34,559 bases of DNA from assembly GCA_030824575.1 (NCBI GenBank), contig JAVBXL010000179.1:1-34559 (forward strand), written 5' to 3'. Source of the stretch: a bacterium. Its GTDB lineage: Bacteria; Pseudomonadota; Alphaproteobacteria; Sphingomonadales; Sphingomonadaceae. The position numbers and the translations under genes were made by a program. The notes below the pieces were generated by a model. The model did no database searches. It was given only the letters and a program-made list of their open reading frames with translations, and had not been told where the DNA came from. The stretch's first letter is position 1. Each line of letters begins with the position of its first letter. Below, one piece after another: positions 8,486-15,241 of this stretch.

Positions 8486-9022
8486 TCAGGCGGCGACGGC
8501 GATTCTGGGTCCGAGCATCCCGTCGCCGCCGATCGGACGGCCATCTACCGACAGCGCCAGCAACCGGCGCGGCTCGAACGGGCCGGGCGCGTCCCAGCCG
8601 GCCGTGCCATCCGCGGTAAAGCCCCAGAAGCGGCCATAATATTCAGGATCGCCGATCATCATCAGCGGCTCGCTGCCCTGAGCGCGCGCCGTGGCGACCA
8701 CCGCGTCCATCATCGCCCGGCCATGGCCGCCAAATTGATGCGCCGGGTCGACCGCGACCGGACCTACCATGATGAGCGGCATCTGCCTGCCATCGGCTTG
8801 GCGCAACGCGACCGGCCAGCTTTGTAGCGACCCGATCAGCCCGCCATCGGCATCGACGGTGGCGAAGGAGAGGGCGGGCAGCCAGGGCATCCCCTCGCGG
8901 ATGCGATAGGCGGTGCGTCCATGCCGGTCGATGCCGAACGCCGCATCGAGCAACCGCTCGATCGCCGCATCGGGCTGGCTGTCCAAGGGGAGAATGTGAG
9001 ACACGTCTTGCCGATCCGCCAT
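8486..9022 (-). CDS. GNAT-family N-acetyltransferase
   Basis: A 178-residue acetyltransferase of the YhbS type. The core shows MVGPVAVDPAHQFGGHGRAMMDAVV, in which H..GG.GRAM is a slightly altered acetyl-CoA pyrophosphate-binding loop (usual Q/RxxGxG/A), and LMMIGDPEYYGRFWGF, the typical motif near the C-terminal side of the fold. The ATG at 9022 gives the expected length; the frame runs upstream to 9568 but covers the oppositely oriented folB gene there. The substrate is unknown; YhbS-like members act on small amines or proteins. It is divergent to folB with 111 bp between. Confidence 0.85.
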   Translation of the reverse strand: MADRQDVSHILPLDSQPDAAIERLLDAAFGIDRHGRTAYRIREGMPWLPALSFATVDADGGLIGSLQSWPVALRQADGRQMPLIMVGPVAVDPAHQFGGHGRAMMDAVVATARAQGSEPLMMIGDPEYYGRFWGFTADGTAGWDAPGPFEPRRLLALSVDGRPIGGDGMLGPRIAVAA

Positions 9023-9133
9023 CAATGGCGCATGGGGCAGCGCCGGAAGCGGGGCTTTAGCGCTCGCTTTGCAAAATGAAAGAGCAAATTGGCCCACCCG
9101 CACGGCACGGAATGGGCCTGAAGTTGGCGAATT

Positions 9134-9517
9134 ATGCATATTGGATTTGACGATTTTCTGACGCTGGAGGTCAACAACCTCCATGTAGACGTGCTGACCG
9201 GCATCTATTCGGAGGAGACGCATCTCCCCCAGCCGCTGCGCATCTCCATCCGCGCGCGTCTGCGAATCGCCGACCATTATGAGCCGGACACGGCGCTCAG
9301 CCAGTCCAAAAACTATATGGACCTGAAACACGCCGCCTCGACCGCGCTGCCTGAAGGGGTGCATTTCACCCTGATCGAAGGGGTGGCCGACCATATCATC
9401 GACACCATCTTCCTCCAGGACGACAAGGTCAGCCATGTCGAGGTAAAGATCGTAAAGCTCGCTTTGTCCGAACGCGGCGAGGAAATCGGCATCACCCTGG
9501 GCCGCGGCCGGAAATAA
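9134..9517 (+). CDS. folB: Dihydroneopterin aldolase
   Basis: A 127-residue enzyme of tetrahydrofolate synthesis, converting 7,8-dihydroneopterin to 6-hydroxymethyl-dihydropterin and glycolaldehyde. The family layout is present: LEV..L.VDVLTGIYSEE (11-28) with the N-terminal glutamates, the tyrosine in KNYMDL (Y61), the substrate-anchoring glutamate in TLIE (E82) and the lysine near VEVKIVKLAL (K105/K108) that corresponds to the catalytic Lys100 of the S. aureus enzyme. The K-P pair of classic members is K-L here. No folP or folK lies next to it. It converges on the downstream oxygenase gene across a hairpin. Confidence 0.85.
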   Translation: MHIGFDDFLTLEVNNLHVDVLTGIYSEETHLPQPLRISIRARLRIADHYEPDTALSQSKNYMDLKHAASTALPEGVHFTLIEGVADHIIDTIFLQDDKVSHVEVKIVKLALSERGEEIGITLGRGRK

Positions 9518-9538
9518 GTCTCGCTGGGCAATGAAACG

Positions 9539-9566
9539 GCCTGCGCCCGCGCAGGCGGGAGCAGGC
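9539..9566. terminator. Hairpin between convergent genes
   Basis: GCCTGC-G-CCCGC (9539-9550), loop GCAG, then GCGGG-A-GCAGGC (9555-9566): an 11-bp stem with one mismatch between the ends of folB and the oxygenase gene. There is no long T run on either strand, so it may be a weak bidirectional terminator or a remnant of a small palindromic repeat. Confidence 0.45.
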
Positions 9567-9569
9567 AAT

Positions 9570-10517
9570 TCAGCCCTTCTTAATCAGCCCGATCTCAACC
9601 AGACGCTCGGTCAGATACTCATGCGCGCTGATCGGCGGATCGCGCCGTGGATTATCCTCGCTCACACATTGCGGCAGCGCGTCGATCATGAAGTCGGGCC
9701 GCAAGTGTAGGAAGAAAGGCATGGAATAGCGCGAATGGCCGCGCCGCTCCGGCGGCGGATTGACCACGCGATGGCTGGTCGACGGTAGCAGATGGTTGGT
9801 CAACCGTTGCAACATGTCGCCCACATTGATCGCCAGCGCGCCCGGCGGCGGCACGACCGGCAGCCAGTTGCCGCTGCGATCCTTCAACTCCAGCCCGCCT
9901 TCTTCCGCGCCTAGCAGGAGGGTGATGAGGTTGATATCCTCATGCGCGCCCGCACGGATGCCCGGTGCCTGCGCCGATACCGGCGGATAATGGAGCAGCC
10001 GCAGGATCGAATTGCCATTGTCGATCGGGCCGTCGAACCAGCGTTCGGGCAGGCCGAGATAGAGCGCGATCGCCGACAGCAATTCCGCGCCCACCCGGTC
10101 GAACTCGCGGTAGAGTTTGGCGAAGACCGGCTCGAACGCCGTCATTTCGGCCGGCCAGACATTGGGCGGCATCGTCTGCGCCAGCGGATCGCCTTCGGGC
10201 AGGTCGCGGCCGACATGCCAGAATTCCTTCAGGTCGTTCTCGCTCGCGCCCTTGGCGATTTCGGTGCCGAACGCGGTATAACCCCGTTGCCCGCCATTTA
10301 CCTTGGCGTTGTAGCGCTGCTTTACGTCTTCGGGCAGCGCGAAGAAGCGCCGCGCCAGCGCCCATCCATCATCGACCAGCGCCGGGTCCATGCCATGGTC
10401 CTTCACCATGGCGAAACCGAATTGCTGGAAGGATCGGCCGAACGCCTCGGCGAAATCCGCCTTACTCATATCCGCCATGGACAGGACAGGCACCTGCTCC
10501 AGTACCGCTTGCGACAC
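9570..10517 (-). CDS. Isopenicillin-N-synthase-like 2-oxoglutarate/Fe(II) oxygenase
   Basis: A 315-residue non-haem iron dioxygenase with the N-terminal DIOX_N-type region (residues 8-120) and the double-stranded beta-helix core. The iron ligands H192 and D194 (AHEDINLITLLL) and H249 (STSHRVVNP) are present, and R263-Y-S265 is the R-x-S motif for the 2-oxoglutarate carboxylate. Length and layout match the bacterial isopenicillin N synthase family oxygenases, most of which hydroxylate small molecules of unknown identity. True penicillin synthesis is not implied because no such genes are near. It is divergent to the EVE gene with 105 bp between. Confidence 0.9.
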   Translation of the reverse strand: MSQAVLEQVPVLSMADMSKADFAEAFGRSFQQFGFAMVKDHGMDPALVDDGWALARRFFALPEDVKQRYNAKVNGGQRGYTAFGTEIAKGASENDLKEFWHVGRDLPEGDPLAQTMPPNVWPAEMTAFEPVFAKLYREFDRVGAELLSAIALYLGLPERWFDGPIDNGNSILRLLHYPPVSAQAPGIRAGAHEDINLITLLLGAEEGGLELKDRSGNWLPVVPPPGALAINVGDMLQRLTNHLLPSTSHRVVNPPPERRGHSRYSMPFFLHLRPDFMIDALPQCVSEDNPRRDPPISAHEYLTERLVEIGLIKKG

Positions 10518-10622
10518 GTCTTATCTCCAAATATCATTTGTCGGGGCCATGCCCTGCATATGGGGCGGCCCGCGCATGACGCCATCCTTGATCGCGCCGG
10601 GACGCTGTTGCAAGGAGGCAGG

Positions 10623-11030
10623 ATGAACTATTGGCTGATGAAATCGGAACCCGATGTCTTTTCCTATGACGACCTGGTCAAAAAGGGGAAGGCCGAATGG
10701 GACGGGGTGCGCAACCATGCGGCGCAAAGCCATATGAAGGCGATGCGCAAGGGCGATCGCGCATTCTTTTACCACAGCAATATCGGGCTGGAGGCGGTCG
10801 GCATCATGACCATCGTTGAAGAAGCCGCGCCCGACAGCACAGATGACAGCGGCAAATGGATCGCGGTTCATGTCGCGCCGCATGAGAAACTCGCCAAACC
10901 GGTATCACTCAAGGCGATGAAGGGCGATTCGGCCCTCTCCGACATGGTGATGCTGCGCCAATCTCGCCTGTCTGTGGCACCGCTGACCAAGGCGCAATTC
11001 GATCATATCGTCGTAATGTCAAAGGCTTGA
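10623..11030 (+). CDS. EVE-domain protein
   Basis: A 135-residue single-domain protein with the EVE fold, related to PUA and YTH domains. It shows MNYWLMKSEPDVFSYDDL at the start, WDGVRNHAAQSHMKAMRKGDRAFFYHS (residues 25-51) and the acidic GIMTIVEEA strand. Members bind modified bases such as 5-methylcytosine derivatives in DNA or RNA and often accompany restriction systems, though standalone versions like this (thymocyte nuclear protein 1 type) are common in proteobacteria. The start is well defined: AAGGAGG lies a few bases upstream. No restriction or methylase gene is adjacent. Confidence 0.92.
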   Translation: MNYWLMKSEPDVFSYDDLVKKGKAEWDGVRNHAAQSHMKAMRKGDRAFFYHSNIGLEAVGIMTIVEEAAPDSTDDSGKWIAVHVAPHEKLAKPVSLKAMKGDSALSDMVMLRQSRLSVAPLTKAQFDHIVVMSKA

Positions 11031-11048
11031 TCTGCGGGGCATGACGCG

Positions 11049-11081
11049 GTTGCACATGATGCAACTGGCGCGCCGTTTTTT
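11049..11081 (+). terminator. Possible terminator after the EVE gene
   Basis: GTTGCA (11049-11054), loop CATGA, TGCAAC (11060-11065), then a GC-rich run and six T residues at 11076-11081. The gap between stem and T run is longer than ideal, so this is tentative. Confidence 0.4.
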
Positions 11082-11177
11082 GCGATTGTGGCTTTGCCGC
11101 GCTGCAACATAGAAGCGCCCTCAACAGAACAAGAAAAAACAAGAGGTGTTTGATCGGCATTCACAAGGAGTTTACCC

Positions 11178-11465
11178 ATGCGAATGCTGTCGAAGTTCAT
11201 TGTCACCGGCGCCCTGAGCGCCATCGTTGCCGTCGCCGCCCCTGCCCAGGCTGAAGAAGCCGGCAAGCAGCGCTTCACTCACGAAGGCTATACCTACGTG
11301 TATCAGGTGAAGGACACCAAGACCGGCAAGGTCATTTCCGGCCGTCGCTTCCCCGATGCTGTCGCGTTCAACCTGGCCGTCAAGAATGGCAAGGTTTCGG
11401 GCGTATCGGGTGGCCAGCAGGTCGCCTTCAAGGTGGAAGACGCGCGCGGCGCCGCTTCGGAATAA
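11178..11465 (+). CDS. Small secreted protein of unknown function
   Basis: A 95-residue protein that I do not recognise. The N-terminus is a clear Sec signal peptide (MRMLSK followed by a hydrophobic core and cleavage after APAQA, near residue 25). The mature part is about 70 residues, rich in Lys, Val and Gly, with YTYVYQVKDTKTGKVISG and a C-terminal AFKVEDARGA. It has no cysteine and is probably a small periplasmic beta-rich protein. AAGGAG lies 8 bases before the ATG, and a very strong terminator follows, so it forms its own transcription unit. Codon use is optimal-looking, which suggests high expression. Confidence 0.82.
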   Translation: MRMLSKFIVTGALSAIVAVAAPAQAEEAGKQRFTHEGYTYVYQVKDTKTGKVISGRRFPDAVAFNLAVKNGKVSGVSGGQQVAFKVEDARGAASE

Positions 11466-11488
11466 GCCATCAGGCTGAGCAAAATTCA

Positions 11489-11524
11489 GGGACGGCATCC
11501 GACGGGATGCTGTCCCTTTTTTTT
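11489..11524 (+). terminator. Intrinsic terminator
   Basis: GGGACGGCATCC (11489-11500), loop GACG, GGATGCTGTCCC (11505-11516): a 12-bp stem with one G-U pair, followed by eight T residues (11517-11524). It ends the transcript of the small secreted protein 23 bases after its stop. Confidence 0.93.
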
Positions 11525-11578
11525 GTTGAACTGCCAGGGAGGTGGGAGGAGCCGGCCGTTTCCAGCCGGCCCCGCGCC

Positions 11579-11881
11579 TCAGCGGCAGCTGCGCTTGCTG
11601 TCGATCGACTTGCCAAGCAAAGCGCCACCGGCTGCGCCCAGGATCGTACCGGTCGCACGATCGCCGCGGGTATCGATCGCCCGGCCGACCAGAGCGCCGC
11701 CCACGCCGCCGACGATCAGGCCGGTCGTGCCATTGGACTTGCGGCAATAGGTCCGGCCATCACGGCCGCGCCATTCCTTGTACCGATAATTTTTGCGCGC
11801 CTGCGCACCATCGGTGGGCACTGCCATCGACATGGGAATGGCCAGCGAAAAGGCGGCCAGGGCGAGTAGGGCTTTACGCAT
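11579..11881 (-). CDS. Glycine-zipper surface protein
   Basis: A 100-residue exported protein. Residues 1-24 form a signal peptide (MRKALLALAAFSLAIP). The middle part, KEWRGRDGRTYCRKSNGTTG, contains a cysteine. The C-terminal half carries two glycine-zipper repeats, GLIVGGVGGALVGRAID and GTILGAAGGALLGKSID, as in the 17 kDa surface antigen and Rick_17kDa group, ending in a cysteine two residues from the end. Two cysteines could form a disulfide in the periplasm. The ATG at 11881 has GGAGGAG 7 bases upstream, so the longer frame to 11959 is not used. It is divergent to the cupin gene. Confidence 0.85.
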   Translation of the reverse strand: MRKALLALAAFSLAIPMSMAVPTDGAQARKNYRYKEWRGRDGRTYCRKSNGTTGLIVGGVGGALVGRAIDTRGDRATGTILGAAGGALLGKSIDSKRSCR

Positions 11882-12002
11882 AAGTATCTCCTCCGATAGC
11901 GTGATTTGTCGCTTCAACACGTTGACCTTGATCGAGGTTGCATGAACGTCAGGCAACAATCTAAGCGACTGTTTCTACGGCAATATAATTTGAGGTGAAC
12001 AG

Positions 12003-12443
12003 ATGCGGGCGGACGACGAGCGGGATGGGCGGGCGCTGATCGATCGGCTTGGCCTTGCCGCGCATCCCGAAGGCGGCTGGTATCGGGAGACATGGCGCGC
12101 CGATTCTGCCCCTGGGCAGCGCGCTGGCGGCACCGCGATATTGTTCCTTTTGGAAGCGCATGAGCGGTCCCATTGGCACCGTGTCGACGCCGACGAACAT
12201 TGGTTCTGGCATGCCGGCGCGCCATTAATCCTGTCCATCGCCGCGCCGGGCGAGCCGGCCCGCGATCTGCTGCTGGGGCCGGACATATTGGATGGCCAGA
12301 TGCCGCAAGGCTGGGTGCCGGCCCATCATTGGCAGGCCTCAACGCCGCAGGGCGGATGGACGCTGGTCAGTTGCACCGTCACGCCAGGCTTTGATTTTGC
12401 GGGCTTTTCCCTCGCGCCGCCGGACTGGTCGCCGCCGGGCTGA
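12003..12443 (+). CDS. DUF985 cupin-domain protein
   Basis: A 146-residue RmlC-like cupin of the DUF985 family. The signature HPEGGWYRETWR is at residues 21-32, AILFLLEAHERSHWHRVDADEHWFWHAG (45-72) supplies the metal-binding histidines and glutamate, and TPGFDFAGFSLAPP closes the domain. The family is widespread and its substrate is not established; some members resemble epimerases or sugar-binding cupins. It is a single-gene unit. Two DnaA boxes begin three bases after its stop codon. The ATG at 12003 lies in an AT-rich stretch that may hold the promoter. Confidence 0.9.
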   Translation: MRADDERDGRALIDRLGLAAHPEGGWYRETWRADSAPGQRAGGTAILFLLEAHERSHWHRVDADEHWFWHAGAPLILSIAAPGEPARDLLLGPDILDGQMPQGWVPAHHWQASTPQGGWTLVSCTVTPGFDFAGFSLAPPDWSPPG

Positions 12444-12446
12444 AAC

Positions 12447-12465
12447 TTATCCACACTTATCCACA
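12447..12465 (+). promoter_or_regulatory. Two tandem perfect DnaA boxes
   Basis: TTATCCACA occurs at 12447-12455 and again at 12457-12465, same strand, one base apart. Both match the highest-affinity E. coli consensus. The 10-bp repeat period puts both sites on the same helix face. I saw no further boxes in the gap, so this is not by itself a replication origin; DnaA titration or DnaA-dependent regulation of the following transcript are alternatives. Confidence 0.7.
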
Positions 12466-12583
12466 GCTTTGCGATCCGCGCCGTCACAAATCCGGCCGAT
12501 TTCGCTTGGAGCGACTCGCCGATGGTGAGACCATCCTTGCATTGAGACGGCGGAAACGGAGCGATCCAGATCCAAAATCACTG

Positions 12584-12600
12584 ATAAATCAGAGATTTAT
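12584..12600. repeat. AT-rich inverted repeat
   Basis: ATAAATC (12584-12590), AGA, GATTTAT (12594-12600): perfect 7-base arms in a local AT-rich island. Its position before the putative RNA suggests an operator or a promoter-proximal element. Confidence 0.5.
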
Positions 12601-12639
12601 GCCGTTTGGATAGTTCGCTAGCAGGCAAGATTCGCAAGG

Positions 12640-12896
12640 ATGGCGTCGGGCAGACGGACGGGGTGTTTGGGACCATTGCCGGGTACGCGCGAAAGTGAAC
12701 GTCGGGCATCGGAAACAAGCAGCCAGCAACGGGAAGGCGGCCCTTGGCCTAGAACCCGGAGCAAAGCCTGTATGGCCGCCCTCGCCCGAGGACGACGCAC
12801 AGGATACGCCGGGCCGATGATCGCATCCCGCAAGGGACGCGGATCGCATGACCCGACGGAAATGGGGACCGGCAGCAATGCCGGCCCCCATTTTGC
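12640..12896 (+). ncRNA. Candidate structured non-coding RNA
   Basis: This part of a 500-bp gap has no credible protein gene but folds well by eye. CGTCGGG (12644-12650) pairs perfectly with CCCGACG (12852-12858), a long-range helix closing about 200 nt. Inside are a hairpin with a GAAA tetraloop (12685-12702), a 7-bp helix GGCGGCC/GGCCGCC (12736-12742 with 12774-12780), a small CCTC-GCCC-GAGG hairpin (12780-12791) and GCATCCC-GCAA-GGGACGC (12823-12840), also with a GNRA tetraloop. A terminator-like hairpin starts two bases after the closing helix. I could not match it to RNase P RNA, tmRNA or SRP RNA. The 5' end is a guess and no clear promoter was found. Confidence 0.5.
12861..12895 (+). 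terminator. Terminator-like hairpin ending the candidate RNA
   Basis: AATGGGG-A-CCGGCA (12861-12874), loop GCAA, TGCCGG-C-CCCCATT (12879-12892), then TT and GCGTTT. The 13-bp stem has one mismatch and a GNRA loop. The T run is short but lies on the plus strand, which sets the direction of the transcript it ends. Confidence 0.65.
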
Positions 12897-12942
12897 GTTT
12901 GGGGGCGACAGTGGCCAGATGGCACGCAAAACAGGGTAAAAA

Positions 12943-13018
<76 letters not shown>

Positions 13019-13046
13019 GCGCCTTTGCGACGGCATGCCCTTACTA

Positions 13047-13901
13047 TCAGATGACGCCAAACGTCCAGCCCTCAGTACGCGCAATCTGCGCCGTCAGCAT
13101 GGTGGGCGTCCATAAGGCCGGCTCAGCCGCCGCGCGACGCATCCAGGCGGCGGTGACAATGGCGTCCGCGCCATGGTCGTCCGGCATCGCGCCATGATGC
13201 GCCGTCGATCCCAGCGCCGCCAAGGCATCGTTCAGCGCCGCGGCATCGCGCATCTTGCTGCGCCCCTTGGGCCGTCCGGCGGCGCGCGCGGCGATGCTGG
13301 TATAGATTTCCACCACTACAGACCCTGCATCAGGCAATGGATCGAACGGCCAGACCAGGAGCTTGCAGCGCAGATGATGCAGCATCCGCATGCCCGCAAA
13401 ACTGGCCTTGGCAACCTGCGCGGCGCCGATCGCGTCATAGACGGTCGAAGGCTTGCCTCCACCGCCGGCCTTATACTGCGCCTCGCACACACGATTATGC
13501 ATGAACGCCGCCTTCACCCCATCGGCCTTGCCGAAATAGAAATGGCGACGATGCACGACCTCCAGCAAGCTGGCCGCACCCAGGTCCGCGTCCTCGCAAA
13601 TCGCATCGACATAGGCCCAGAAAGCAGGGCCATCTTCCGGCACCGGATCGCCGGGCAGATAGCCGCCGCGCGCCACGAAGGGCGGCGCAAAACTGAAGTC
13701 GAAGCCGAACAGGGTAGGGGCCTGCCGCCCGGCATCGACCAGCCAGTTGGCCACCGCCTGCCGTGACCAGACGCCACCCGGCACTGCCACCAACTGCGGA
13801 ACGGTATCGCCCGCCTCGCACAGCGCCACCGCAATCCCCTTGTGTCGCGCGCCCTTGGCACCCGACCAATCGATCGCGACGAACCGCGCAAACCGCGTCA
13901 C
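13047..13901 (-). CDS. RNase H-fold protein, DUF429-like
   Basis: A 284-residue soluble protein that resembles the DUF429 group of predicted RNase H-fold nucleases. The first strand gives VAIDWSGAKG with an Asp near residue 9, a second acidic position lies in LFGFDFSFAPPF, and DDHGADAIVTAAWMRR near the C-terminus has the Asp that usually completes the triad. The start is a GTG at 13901 that overlaps the rarA stop codon (GTGA, 4 bp), so translation is coupled to rarA; a longer frame to 14018 lies inside rarA. Nuclease activity is inferred from the fold pattern only. Confidence 0.7.
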   Translation of the reverse strand: MTRFARFVAIDWSGAKGARHKGIAVALCEAGDTVPQLVAVPGGVWSRQAVANWLVDAGRQAPTLFGFDFSFAPPFVARGGYLPGDPVPEDGPAFWAYVDAICEDADLGAASLLEVVHRRHFYFGKADGVKAAFMHNRVCEAQYKAGGGGKPSTVYDAIGAAQVAKASFAGMRMLHHLRCKLLVWPFDPLPDAGSVVVEIYTSIAARAAGRPKGRSKMRDAAALNDALAALGSTAHHGAMPDDHGADAIVTAAWMRRAAAEPALWTPTMLTAQIARTEGWTFGVI

Positions 13902-15214
13902 CCGCCCGCGCGCTCCGTCCGCAACCGGTCCCAATGGGCGATCCGCTCTGCGATCCGCGCTTCGAACCCGCGATCGGTCGGCGCGTAGAAAGTCTGCGGC
14001 GTCATCTCCTCGGGCCAATAGTTCGCTCCGGAAAAGCCCTCGCTTGCGTCATGGTCATATTGATAGCCCTTGCCGTAGCCGACCTGCTTCATCAGCTTGG
14101 TGGGGGCATTGACGATATTCATCGGCGGCATCAGCGATCCGGTGTCGCGCGCGGACTTGAACGACGCCTTCATCGCCGCATAGGCCGCGTTGGATTTGGG
14201 CGCGGTCGAGCAATAGAGGCAGGCCTGCACGATCGCCAGTTCGCCTTCGGGCGATCCCAGAAAATCATAGGCGTCCTTGGCGGCCAGGCACTGCACCACC
14301 GCTTGCGGATCAGCGAGGCCGATATCCTCGGTCGCGAACCGCACCAACCGCCGGAGCACATAAAGCGGCTCTTCCCCCGCCGTCAGCATCCGCGCCAGAT
14401 AATAGAGCGCCGCCTGCGGGTCCGATCCGCGCAGCGATTTATGCAGCGCGGAGATGAGGTTATAATGCCCCTCCCGATCCTTGTCATATACGGCCACGCG
14501 GCGGTGGAGCAGGGCGGACAGGCCCGCCGCATCTAGCGGCTGCGGCAGGTCGATCGAATAGAGCGTCTCGACCTGGTTCAGCAAAAAGCGCCCGTCGCCA
14601 TCCGCGCTGGCCACCAGAGCCTCGCGCGCGGCGGCGTCGATCGGCACCGGCCGCCCGGTGAGTGCTTCGGCCCGGTCGAGCAGCTGCTCCAGAGCGGCCG
14701 CATCCAACCGCCGCAGGATCAGCACCTGCGCCCGCGACAGCAACGCCGCGTTCAGCTCGAAACTGGGATTTTCGGTCGTCGCCCCGACCAGCGTAACTGT
14801 GCCATCCTCGACAAAGGGCAGGAAGCCGTCCTGCTGCGCCCGATTGAACCGGTGGATCTCGTCCACGAACAATAATGTCTTTTCGCCGCGCCGGGCATGG
14901 TCCTTGGCGCTTGCGAACAGCTTCTTGAGGTCGGCGACGCCCGAAAACACCGCTGATATCGGGGCAAAGCGCATGCCCACTGCATCGGCCAGCAGCCGCG
15001 CCGTCGTCGTCTTGCCCGTGCCGGGCGGCCCCCATAGGATGATCGAAGACAGCCGCCCCGCCGCCACCATCCGGCCGATCGCGCCATCCGGCCCGGTCAG
15101 ATGTTCTTGCCCGACTACATCGGCCAGCGTGCGCGGACGCAGCCGGTCGGCGAGCGGAGCGGTATCCGCCGTTCCGTCGACGGGCAGATCATCGGGAGCG
15201 AAAAGGTCGGCCAT
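13898..15214 (-). CDS. rarA: Replication-associated recombination protein A
   Basis: A 438-residue AAA+ ATPase of the RarA/MgsA/WRNIP1 family, a clamp-loader relative acting at stalled replication forks. Walker A is GPPGTGKT (62-69), Walker B is LLFVDEIH (114-121), and GATTENPSFELNAALLSRA with sensor 1 and the arginine finger region follows near residue 145. The C-terminal tetramerisation region contains SLRGSDPQAALYYLARML and the MPPMNIVNAPTKLMKQVGYGKGYQYDHD signature in segments. The ATG at 15214 is 27 bp after the glycosyltransferase stop, and the 3' end overlaps the next gene, so all three may share a transcript. Confidence 0.96.
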   Translation of the reverse strand: MADLFAPDDLPVDGTADTAPLADRLRPRTLADVVGQEHLTGPDGAIGRMVAAGRLSSIILWGPPGTGKTTTARLLADAVGMRFAPISAVFSGVADLKKLFASAKDHARRGEKTLLFVDEIHRFNRAQQDGFLPFVEDGTVTLVGATTENPSFELNAALLSRAQVLILRRLDAAALEQLLDRAEALTGRPVPIDAAAREALVASADGDGRFLLNQVETLYSIDLPQPLDAAGLSALLHRRVAVYDKDREGHYNLISALHKSLRGSDPQAALYYLARMLTAGEEPLYVLRRLVRFATEDIGLADPQAVVQCLAAKDAYDFLGSPEGELAIVQACLYCSTAPKSNAAYAAMKASFKSARDTGSLMPPMNIVNAPTKLMKQVGYGKGYQYDHDASEGFSGANYWPEEMTPQTFYAPTDRGFEARIAERIAHWDRLRTERAGG

Positions 15215-15241
15215 TGCTACCGATATAGGGTGTGGGACAGA

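Noticed and set aside
12701..12724. Resemblance to the SRP RNA core (GGAAACAAGCAGCC)
   Set aside because: The stem flanking the GGAA loop does not pair and the symmetric internal loop is missing.
12640..12939. 99-codon plus-strand frame in the 500-bp gap
   Set aside because: It runs through the terminator hairpin, has poor third-position bias and Arg/Gly/Ser-rich composition. The RNA interpretation explains the region better.
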